This document shows positions 1-5,352 of a stretch of 5,812 nt of DNA, piece by piece. The DNA is from Planctomycetota bacterium (lineage in GTDB: Bacteria > Planctomycetota > Phycisphaerae > UBA1845 > PWPN01), in NCBI GenBank assembly GCA_016209665.1, contig JACQVT010000377.1, forward strand, positions 1 to 5,812, in the 5' to 3' direction. Within the stretch, counting starts at the first letter, position 1; every line of letters starts with the position of its first letter. Under the pieces are notes generated by a model. That model had not been told where the DNA came from. It made no database searches and saw nothing but the letters and a program-made list of their open reading frames with translations. A program made the translations under genes and the position numbers.

Positions 1-680
1 CGGCCGGCCTGGTCCACAGCGACATCAAGCCGGGCAACGTGCAGATCGTCGGCGGGACCGACCTCGAGGGCAGGGTGCCCGAACGGGTGAAGGTCGCCGA
101 CTTCGGCCTGGGACGGCGGGCCCCGGGCGAGGTCGGGGGGATCATCCAGTCGGGGTCGATGTCCTTTGACGGCGGGCAGCGCATTGCCGGGACGCTCGCC
201 TACATGTCGCCCGAGCAGCGCGAAGGACAACCCATCGATGCCCGGACCGACTTGTACGCGGTGGGCGTCGTGTTGCACGAGATGCTGACCGGCAGACTGC
301 CGCAGGGGGCCGATTCGCCGAGCACCCTGCGGGCCGAGGTGCCGCGGTGGCTGGATGAGTTCTTCCACCGCTGCTACACGCATCGCGGCCGGCGGTTCGA
401 GTCGGCGGTGCAGATGCGGCAGACGATCGAGCGGCATTGGCGGCCCGGGGCCCGGGTTCCGCCGCCGGCCGGGCAGGCGGTATCGGGCGTGCGATGGGTC
501 GGGCCGCGGCTGGTGTGCGTGGGGTGCAGCGGAGCGGTCGAACCGGGCGATCAGTTCTGCATTCATTGCGGACGGCAGTTGGTCGACGAGGTGCCGCGTT
601 GCCCCTCGTGTCACGGCTTTGTGGGGCGGGAGGACAACTTCTGCATCCTGTGCGGGGCCGACCTGCGGCAATTCATCTGA
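1..680 (+). CDS. Ser/Thr protein kinase (Hanks type), C-terminal part, with double zinc ribbon
   Basis: The gene is cut by the window start. The reading frame is open from base 3 (225 residues visible), so the GTG at 39 is internal and not a start. Seen: a catalytic loop HSDIKPGN at 15-38, DFG at 99-107, an activation segment ending in GTLAYMSPEQ (APE-equivalent SPE), then DLYAVGVVLHEMLTGRLP, typical of helix F and the kinase C-lobe. The N-lobe and ATP-binding Lys lie upstream of the window. After a short Pro-rich linker come two zinc ribbons with four CxxC knuckles between 516 and 653 (CVGC, CIHC, CPSC, CILC). The kinase presumably transfers ATP phosphate to Ser/Thr of target proteins in the cytoplasm; the ribbons probably mediate protein contacts. 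HRD reads HSD, making this a non-RD kinase. No transmembrane segment is visible in this part. It lies 91 bases upstream of the ESCRT-like genes on the same strand, so a regulatory link is plausible but not shown. Confidence 0.93.
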   Translation, partial: AGLVHSDIKPGNVQIVGGTDLEGRVPERVKVADFGLGRRAPGEVGGIIQSGSMSFDGGQRIAGTLAYMSPEQREGQPIDARTDLYAVGVVLHEMLTGRLPQGADSPSTLRAEVPRWLDEFFHRCYTHRGRRFESAVQMRQTIERHWRPGARVPPPAGQAVSGVRWVGPRLVCVGCSGAVEPGDQFCIHCGRQLVDEVPRCPSCHGFVGREDNFCILCGADLRQFI

Positions 681-760
681 GCGCATGGCCGTTGTGGCGG
701 CCGGCGGACCCGTTGAGACCGGCCTGCCAGGGCCCAGGCCGCTACGGAGCACGGTCGGAC

Positions 761-764
761 GAGG
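761..764 (+). promoter_or_regulatory. Ribosome binding site deciding the start at 772
   Basis: GAGG lies 7 bases before the ATG at 772. The same frame is open far upstream and has another ATG at 685, but that one has no good Shine-Dalgarno sequence. The residues between 685 and 772 are also rich in Gly, Pro and Arg, like translated spacer, so 772 is preferred. Confidence 0.6.
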
Positions 765-771
765 CAGTCGC

Positions 772-2223
772 ATGAATTCCCACGCAACTCGGGCGGCGGA
801 CATCGAGGCCTCATTCCTGGCGGGGGCGGAACACAATCTCAACGAGGCCAAGGAGCGGCGCTTCCGAGGCACGAAGTGGCTGTGGTCGGGGACGTCGCAG
901 GAGGACCGGCTTCGCGACCTGATGGCGGCCCACGGGCGGTACGATCGGGAGCTGCTCCGCTCGCTGCCGAAGAACGCCGCGCGCATCATGACGTGCATCG
1001 AGCCCTGCTGGCTGCTGTGGGAGCGGCCGGCCGGTGTGGCGATCGCGGCGTTCCTGTCGCCGATCGAGTTCTACGTGGGCCAGGCAGGGACGCCGGCAGC
1101 GGCGGGCAAGACGACCGCCGTTGACGAAACGGCCCAGCCCCCACCGATCGGCCTTGCGGAGTTGCGGACGTTCATCCGACAGCTCGTCGGAGGCGATGCC
1201 AAGGTGCCGTACCTCGTCGGCGTGTGCAGCCCGACGGGCTTTACCGACGAGGCGAAACGACTGGGCGTGGACCTGGCGAACGTGGCGGTTGTGCTGGTCG
1301 AGCCGCGGGCCGACGGCGGGTGGACGACGACGTGCGCCAGTCCGAAGGCCCAGCCCGCGGACGCCCGCCTGTTCGACCCCGAGGCCGTCAGCCGCAAGCT
1401 GACCCGCGTCCGCGAGGAGGTCAACCTGCGACGGGCCGACCTGCTGACGGGCGGTCTGCGGGCCTCGGCGGTCGGCGAGCGATTGGGCCTGTCGGCCGGG
1501 CTGGTGACGCGGGCCTTCGAGCACCTGGCGGCGGACGGCGAACTGCGGGTCAGCCGGGAGGGAGACGACGCACTGCTGTTTCTGGGCGCCCCGGCGGCGA
1601 TGGAGGAGTACGACATGTCGATGGTGGAATGGATCCGGCAGTTGTTCGGCCGCGAGGGCGATGAGACGCGGAAGATCAACGCCCTCGCGGAACGGCGAGC
1701 GAAGCTGGCGAGTCGCCGCGACCGGCTGTACGAGGACGCGGCCCGCCTGGAGGGCCGCGAGGCCGAGCTGATGGCCCAGGGCCGGCAGACGTCGTCGGCC
1801 GGGGCGAAGCGCCGGATCGCCACCCAGATCAAGCAGCTTCGGGATGACATGGAACGGATGCAGGCGGCGGCCCGGATGGTCGGCCAGCAGATCGACGTCA
1901 TCAGCACGCACATCCACAGCCTGACGCTGATCCAGCAGGGCCAGGCGGCCAAGCTCCCGAGTTCGGAGGAGATCACCCAGGACGCCGTCCGGGCCGAGGA
2001 GATGCTCGAGCAGTTGAGCGGGCAGGCGGAACTGGCGTCGTCGCTGGGCGGCGCCGTGCAGGAATCGAGCCTGTCCGACGATGAGCTGGCGATCCTGCGG
2101 GAGCTGGAAGGCCCGGCGGCGGATCGCGAGGCGGATAAGCCGCAGCCTCAGGATCGGCTCGCGGCGGACGACCAGGCCGCCCCGCGGCGGCAACGCGAGG
2201 GACGCGAGCCCCAGGCGGGGTGA
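772..2223 (+). CDS. Winged-helix / ESCRT-III-like fusion protein (CHMP7-like architecture)
   Basis: This 483-residue protein appears to have three parts. Residues 1-210 are an unrecognised alpha/beta region; its clearest piece is PYLVGVCSPTGFTDEA (146-161) followed by the strand VAVVLVEP (171-178). Residues about 212-271 look like a winged helix: helix-turn-helix VGERLGLSAGLVTRAFEHLAADG, then a short two-strand wing ending LLFLG. Residues 284-447 begin MVEWIRQLFGR, an amphipathic start, and continue as long charged helices with an IHSLTLIQQGQ stretch, a helix around EEMLEQLS and an acidic Leu-rich helix DDELAILRELE (436-446). This pattern matches the ESCRT-III/PspA superfamily. The tail 448-483 is charged and probably disordered. 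In eukaryotic CHMP7, winged helices also precede the ESCRT-III core. Inferred role: adaptor or nucleator that links a partner to an ESCRT-like filament. The helical half could instead be only a generic coiled coil, and the wH could bind DNA. The next gene follows after 28 bases. Confidence 0.75.
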   Translation: MNSHATRAADIEASFLAGAEHNLNEAKERRFRGTKWLWSGTSQEDRLRDLMAAHGRYDRELLRSLPKNAARIMTCIEPCWLLWERPAGVAIAAFLSPIEFYVGQAGTPAAAGKTTAVDETAQPPPIGLAELRTFIRQLVGGDAKVPYLVGVCSPTGFTDEAKRLGVDLANVAVVLVEPRADGGWTTTCASPKAQPADARLFDPEAVSRKLTRVREEVNLRRADLLTGGLRASAVGERLGLSAGLVTRAFEHLAADGELRVSREGDDALLFLGAPAAMEEYDMSMVEWIRQLFGREGDETRKINALAERRAKLASRRDRLYEDAARLEGREAELMAQGRQTSSAGAKRRIATQIKQLRDDMERMQAAARMVGQQIDVISTHIHSLTLIQQGQAAKLPSSEEITQDAVRAEEMLEQLSGQAELASSLGGAVQESSLSDDELAILRELEGPAADREADKPQPQDRLAADDQAAPRRQREGREPQAG

Positions 2224-2251
2224 CCGGCGGAGGCGCATCGAGGATGCATAC

Positions 2252-2860
2252 ATGAACCTGCTCGATTGGCTGAGGCGAAAGAACAAGCCGCTGTCGAAGA
2301 TGACGCGGCAGGAGTTGCGGCGGCAGGAGTTGCTGCTGGACAAGGACCGCACGCAGCTCCTCAAGAAGATCGAGAAGCTCGCCGCCGACAAGCAGGGCCT
2401 GTTCGAACGGGGGGCGAGCGAGAAGACGCCCGAGGTCCGCCGGATGCTGGCCCAGGAGTTCGAGTTGAAGACCTCCGAACAACTGATGCTGGGCCGGCAA
2501 TTGAACGTCCGCAGCAAGGAGGCCATGACCGTCGCCCGGATGCGGATGATCCGTGAGAACCTGGAGCGGGGCAAGGCCCACGGCAGCAGGCTGGGCTTGG
2601 TGAGCGAGAAGGACCTGCTGCGGCTGGGCAGATTGATCGAGTCGGACGCGATCAGCGTCGAGATGTACCAGCAGCGGCTGGACGAAATGCTGGCCCTCGG
2701 GGCCGGGGTGGACGAGGGCGCCGCCGGCCTGAGCGAGGCCGGCCGCAGCGTCATGGACATCTGGGCGAAGATGGACACCGGCCTGATCAAGGACCCGGGC
2801 GAAGGTCTCGACGAGGCGGATCGGCGGGTGAGGGAGCAGCACGCGGCGCCGGAGGGCTAG
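2252..2860 (+). CDS. Short ESCRT-III/Snf7-like helical protein
   Basis: The ATG at 2252 has GAGG at 2240-2243, 8 bases upstream; the open frame further upstream overlaps the previous gene and is ignored. The protein has 202 residues and no Cys. It starts MNLLDWLRRKNKPL, an amphipathic, basic N-terminus like the membrane-binding helix of Snf7/CHMP4 and PspA. Residues 17-52 form one charged helix, a turn falls at GASEKTPE (54-61), and a second helix runs to about 107: the alpha1-alpha2 hairpin layout of ESCRT-III proteins. Shorter helices follow at 118-150 and 160-176. The length is close to that of ESCRT-III proteins (about 200-220 residues). No MIM1-like Leu/Arg helix is visible at the C-terminus, unlike the protein encoded at 2933. 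Probable role: membrane-bound polymer subunit. The assignment rests on pattern and context and is less certain than for the 2933 gene. Confidence 0.7.
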   Translation: MNLLDWLRRKNKPLSKMTRQELRRQELLLDKDRTQLLKKIEKLAADKQGLFERGASEKTPEVRRMLAQEFELKTSEQLMLGRQLNVRSKEAMTVARMRMIRENLERGKAHGSRLGLVSEKDLLRLGRLIESDAISVEMYQQRLDEMLALGAGVDEGAAGLSEAGRSVMDIWAKMDTGLIKDPGEGLDEADRRVREQHAAPEG

Positions 2861-2869
2861 GTGCGTGGG

Positions 2870-2915
2870 CGTGTGAACGTATGATCCATCCTTCATACGT
2901 TCACACGTTCATACC
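2870..2915 (+). repeat. Hairpin of inverted octamer repeats in the intergenic spacer
   Basis: A perfect 15-bp inverted repeat pairs 2870-2884 (CGTGTGAACGTATGA) with 2893-2907 across an 8-base loop (2885-2892). The right arm is also a tandem octamer: TTCATACG (2892-2899), TTCACACG (2900-2907), TTCATACC (2908-2915). The left arm holds two inverted units (2870-2877 and 2878-2885). There is no T-run, so it is not a standard intrinsic terminator. It ends 5 bases before the strong Shine-Dalgarno of the next gene, so as RNA it could affect stability or processing of the transcript or the ratio of the two ESCRT-III-like proteins. It may equally be a dispersed genomic repeat. Confidence 0.85.
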
Positions 2916-2920
2916 TCGGT

Positions 2921-2926
2921 GAGGAG
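2921..2926 (+). promoter_or_regulatory. Strong ribosome binding site
   Basis: GAGGAG lies 6 bases before the ATG at 2933. It is the best Shine-Dalgarno match in the window and sits just downstream of the hairpin, suggesting high translation of the Vps2-like protein, as a filament subunit might need (inference). Confidence 0.75.
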
Positions 2927-2932
2927 CCACTC

Positions 2933-3538
2933 ATGGCCTTGTTCAAGTCGAGCGAAGAGCGTCGCATCGAACGCGAAATGAAGGTCCGCCAGGGCATCCG
3001 GCGGATCGAGCGGGCGATCCGCGAGCAGGCGAGGTTCATGGACGAGTTCGTCGTCAACGCCCGGCGGGCCCAGGCCATCGGCGACAGCAAGCAGTACCAG
3101 TTCATCCGCAACTCGCTCAAAAAGACGATGGTGATCCGCAAGGTACTGGAGCGGCAACTGCTGAGCGTCAGGAACGCCCTGCTGATCAAGCGCCAGGCCG
3201 AGGCCAGCGCCGACTTCACCCAGGCGATGGGCCTGATGGCGGGGGAGATCGGCAGGCTCTTCGGCGAGACCGACCTGGTCAAGACGCAGGCCGACTGGGA
3301 GAAGGCCATGCTGCAATCGCAGACGATGGAGGAGCGGATGAACATGTTCCTCGACTCGATCGAGGACATCGCCCAACAGGACGTCGAGATGACCACCTCC
3401 GAGACCGTGGCCGACGAGGAGATCGACCGCCTGATCGCCGCCGAGGCCGACGCCGAACAGGCGAAGGAGATGCAGAAGCTCGCCGGCCTGCGGGCGGAAC
3501 TGGACGCGCTGAAGGGGCAGGGCGAAAAACAGAAGTGA
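2933..3538 (+). CDS. ESCRT-III-like protein, Vps2/CHMP2 type, with MIM1-like tail
   Basis: This 201-residue, all-helical, highly charged protein has no Cys. The basic N-terminus MALFKSSEERRIEREMK leads into helix 1 (about 7-48), a turn at AIGDSKQ (48-54), and helix 2 (about 55-90): the alpha1-alpha2 hairpin of ESCRT-III. Residues 92-150 (ADFTQAMGLMAGEIGRL, then TMEERMNMFLDSIEDI) closely resemble the region of eukaryotic Vps2/CHMP2 that reads AQAMKGVTKAMG and later MKEEMMNDAIDDA. An acidic linker with DEEIDRLIAAE (161-171) follows, and a last helix contains LRAELDALK (186-194). That helix fits the MIM1 pattern LxxRLxxLR/K except that Glu replaces the first Arg; MIM1 is the motif bound by the Vps4 MIT domain. 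Inferred role: filament subunit that recruits the MIT-AAA ATPase encoded at 4227. Expected location is the inner face of the cytoplasmic or an internal membrane. A PspA relative is the main alternative. Confidence 0.8.
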   Translation: MALFKSSEERRIEREMKVRQGIRRIERAIREQARFMDEFVVNARRAQAIGDSKQYQFIRNSLKKTMVIRKVLERQLLSVRNALLIKRQAEASADFTQAMGLMAGEIGRLFGETDLVKTQADWEKAMLQSQTMEERMNMFLDSIEDIAQQDVEMTTSETVADEEIDRLIAAEADAEQAKEMQKLAGLRAELDALKGQGEKQK

Positions 3539-3556
3539 GAAGTGAGAAGTGAGAAA
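3531..3556 (+). repeat. Heptamer tandem repeat AGAAGTG x3 plus a partial unit
   Basis: AGAAGTG occurs at 3531-3537, 3538-3544 and 3545-3551, then a broken unit AGAAA begins. The first unit contains the last codon and the start of the stop codon of the Vps2-like gene (TGA at 3536-3538). It opens the 134-base spacer before the nucleotidyltransferase, the longest non-coding gap in the window; I see nothing else convincing in that spacer. Such purine-rich repeats arise by slippage, and no function can be read from the sequence. Confidence 0.85.
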
Positions 3557-3662
3557 CGACAGCAGGGCGCATTCCAGGAGCAAAGGTTCCCAGCGAGGCG
3601 TCGCTCTGCGGACGAAGGATTTGCATAGGCATGGCCACGCATCCACCTACACACTGGCTCAC

Positions 3663-3667
3663 GGAGG
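3663..3667 (+). promoter_or_regulatory. Ribosome binding site favouring the start at 3673
   Basis: GGAGG lies 5 bases before the ATG at 3673. The longer alternative ATG at 3631 has only GAAGGA 11 bases upstream, and its extra 14 residues look like translated spacer. Confidence 0.55.
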
Positions 3668-3672
3668 CGGGG

Positions 3673-4221
3673 ATGTTCTTCGAGAAGAGCGGACCCTTAT
3701 GGGAAACCCTGCGCAATCTGGAGGCCCGCCTCCAGGATGCACAGATTCCCTATGTGATCATCGGCGGTCTGGCCCTGAACGCGTACAACTATCCGCGCCA
3801 GACACAGGACGCCGACGTGGTGGTGAGAGACGCGGACTTCCAGCGCTTTAAGGATCGATTCGGGCGGGAATATGAGCCCCGCAAGGGGGCTCCGCGGCGG
3901 TTCGCGGATATGCGGACGGAGGCTTGGGTTGATTTCCTGATTGCCGGCGAGATTGCCGGGAACCGGCGGAAGAACCGGGTCGTCAGGTTCCCGGATCCCA
4001 GCGAGGGAGAGATACGGAACGATTTGCGTACGGTGTCGTTGCCGCGGCTGATCGAACTCAAGCTGGTGACGTGGCGTTACAAGGACTGGGGCGACGTGGT
4101 CGAGCTGATCCGACGCAACCAGTTACCCGAGTCCGTCGCGGACCAGATGGATGCCAGTGTCCGCAGCGCCTACTTACAGTGTTACGACCAGGCCAACGAA
4201 GAGACCTATGACGCCGGGTGA
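3673..4221 (+). CDS. Minimal nucleotidyltransferase (MNT/AbiEii-like fold)
   Basis: The protein has 182 residues from ATG 3673 (196 if ATG 3631 is used). The nucleotidyltransferase signature is clear: IPYVIIGGLALNAYNYPRQT followed by QDADVVV, with the GG pair at 31-32 and metal-binding D46 and D48. A likely third acidic residue is D87 in AWVDFLIAGE. The C-terminal part has LPRLIELKLVTWRYKDWGDVVELI, the Lys/Asp helix typical of this group. The family transfers a nucleotide from NTP to a protein, RNA or small molecule; the substrate here cannot be read. No HEPN or AbiEi-like partner is adjacent. It sits between the ESCRT-III-like genes and the ATPase. To my eye, third codon positions are less GC-rich than in its neighbours, hinting at separate ancestry. 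Its stop lies 5 bases before the ATPase ATG, so it may be translationally coupled. Fold call strong, role unknown. Confidence 0.85.
   Translation: MFFEKSGPLWETLRNLEARLQDAQIPYVIIGGLALNAYNYPRQTQDADVVVRDADFQRFKDRFGREYEPRKGAPRRFADMRTEAWVDFLIAGEIAGNRRKNRVVRFPDPSEGEIRNDLRTVSLPRLIELKLVTWRYKDWGDVVELIRRNQLPESVADQMDASVRSAYLQCYDQANEETYDAG
4216..4221 (+). promoter_or_regulatory. Ribosome binding site overlapping the upstream stop codon
   Basis: GGGTGA, 5 bases before the ATG at 4227, contains the TGA stop (4219-4221) of the nucleotidyltransferase. An in-frame GTG at 4218 overlaps the same stop and is an alternative start giving three more residues, but it has no good Shine-Dalgarno of its own. Either start implies coupled translation. 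Confidence 0.5.
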
Positions 4222-4226
4222 TCGAG

Positions 4227-5348
4227 ATGCCGGTCACGTTCGCGACATTCGAGCGGCTGAAGAACAAGGGCGTCAGCGCCTATCGGCAGGGCGAGTACGC
4301 CCAGGCCCGGCCGTATCTGATTCAGGCCGCCGAATGCATGTTGGAGCTGGCCGAGGCGGCCAGGTCGCGAAGCATCCGCGAGCAGCACGAGGCCTACGCC
4401 CGGGAGCTGATCGACCTGGCCCGTGACTGCGACCGTGCGGTCTCGCAGCATCGTCCGGCCCCGCGGGTCAAGGCGGGCGAGGGCGACGACGGCGGAGCCA
4501 ACGCCGCCGACTGGATCGTTCGCGACAAACCGGACATCGGATTCGACGACATCGCCGGCCTGGAGGACGTGAAGGACGAAATCCGCCTCAAGATGATCTA
4601 CCCGTTCCAGCACGCGGAACTGGCCCAGCGCTACGGCATCCGCAGCGGCGGCGGCGTCCTGCTCTTCGGCCCGCCGGGCACGGGCAAGACCATGCTCGCC
4701 AAGGCGATCGCCCATGAGATCGAAGCGACGTTTTTCACGATCAGCCCCGCCCAGGTGCTCAGCAAGTGGGTGGGCGAGGCCGAGCAGAACGTCGCCAAGC
4801 TGTTCGCGGCGGCCAAGGCCGAGCCGCGATCGATCATCTTCATCGACGAGATCGAGGCCCTCGTCCCGCGGCGCAAGTCGGACACCTCCACGGTCATGCA
4901 GCGGGTGGTGCCGCAAATCCTCCAGGAACTCGAGGGCTTCGACCGCAAGGCGGAGCAGTGCCTGCTGTTCGTCGGGGCGACGAATCGCCCGTGGCTGCTG
5001 GACGAGGCCATGCTGCGCCCAGGCCGGTTTGACGCGCGGGTCTATATCCCGCTCCCGGACGGCCCGGCGCGGTATCGGCTGCTGGAGATGTATCTGATCG
5101 AGGGCCGGCCCATCGCCGAGGACGTCGACCTGGGACAGTTGTGCGACCGGCTCGACGGCTACAGCGGGGCGGACATCAAGAACATCGCCGACCGCGCGGC
5201 GTCGCGGCCGTTCATGGAGGCCGTCAATGGGGCCGAAGCGCGGCCCATCACGATGGCCGACGTGCTTGAGGTGATGAGCGAGACGCTGCCCTCGGTCAAC
5301 AAGACCGACCTGGCACGATTCGAGCAGTTTGCGCAGACCGGGCAATGA
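4227..5348 (+). CDS. Vps4-like AAA+ ATPase with N-terminal MIT-like domain
   Basis: The protein has 373 residues from ATG 4227. Residues 5-74 form a three-helix bundle like an MIT domain (KGVSAYRQGEYAQARPYLIQAAE, then two more helices). A charged linker (75-95) precedes the AAA module, which opens with PDIGFDDIAGLEDVKDEI as in Vps4/katanin-type ATPases. Motifs: Walker A GPPGTGKT (148-155), pore loop KWVGE (180-184) with the aromatic W181, Walker B IIFIDE (203-208), sensor 1 GATNRP (250-255), Arg-finger segment RPGRFDAR (264-271) followed by VYIPLPD, and YSGADIKNIADRA (312-324) in the small domain. The end PSVNKTDLARFEQF (355-368) resembles the Vps4 C-terminal helix PTVNEQDLLKLKKF. The insert forming the beta domain of eukaryotic Vps4 is absent. 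Expected activity: an ATP-driven ring that threads and disassembles ESCRT-III-like filaments. FtsH and p97 are ruled out by the single AAA domain and lack of a protease. The next gene starts 4 bases after the stop. Confidence 0.9.
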   Translation: MPVTFATFERLKNKGVSAYRQGEYAQARPYLIQAAECMLELAEAARSRSIREQHEAYARELIDLARDCDRAVSQHRPAPRVKAGEGDDGGANAADWIVRDKPDIGFDDIAGLEDVKDEIRLKMIYPFQHAELAQRYGIRSGGGVLLFGPPGTGKTMLAKAIAHEIEATFFTISPAQVLSKWVGEAEQNVAKLFAAAKAEPRSIIFIDEIEALVPRRKSDTSTVMQRVVPQILQELEGFDRKAEQCLLFVGATNRPWLLDEAMLRPGRFDARVYIPLPDGPARYRLLEMYLIEGRPIAEDVDLGQLCDRLDGYSGADIKNIADRAASRPFMEAVNGAEARPITMADVLEVMSETLPSVNKTDLARFEQFAQTGQ

Positions 5349-5352
5349 CGCC

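Noticed and set aside
720..741. 7-bp GC-rich hairpin (CGGCCTG / CAGGCCG) between the kinase and the 772 gene as a terminator
   Set aside because: The stem is short and no T-run follows, so termination is not supported; such stems are common by chance at this GC content.
355..771. Upstream extension of the 772 gene frame into the kinase gene
   Set aside because: The frame is open only by chance within the kinase CDS. The extension is Arg/Gly/Ser-rich, and a good ribosome site lies before 772.
811..2790. Long open frame on the minus strand (659 codons) and a second one at 1973-2896
   Set aside because: They mirror GC-rich + strand genes. The conceptual proteins are rich in Arg, Pro, Leu and Ser with no recognisable motif, and the + strand frames carry the domain signals.
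2870..2907. The octamer hairpin as an intrinsic terminator
   Set aside because: No T-tract follows the stem, and the same-strand operon continues within 26 bases with a strong ribosome site.
2870..2915. Octamer array as a CRISPR array
   Set aside because: Units are 8 bases and directly adjacent, with no unique spacers and no cas genes.
4227..5348. ATPase as FtsH, proteasomal ATPase or p97/Cdc48
   Set aside because: There is no membrane segment, no zinc protease motif HExxH, no OB/coiled-coil N-domain and only one AAA module; the MIT-like N-terminus and C-terminal helix fit Vps4 better.
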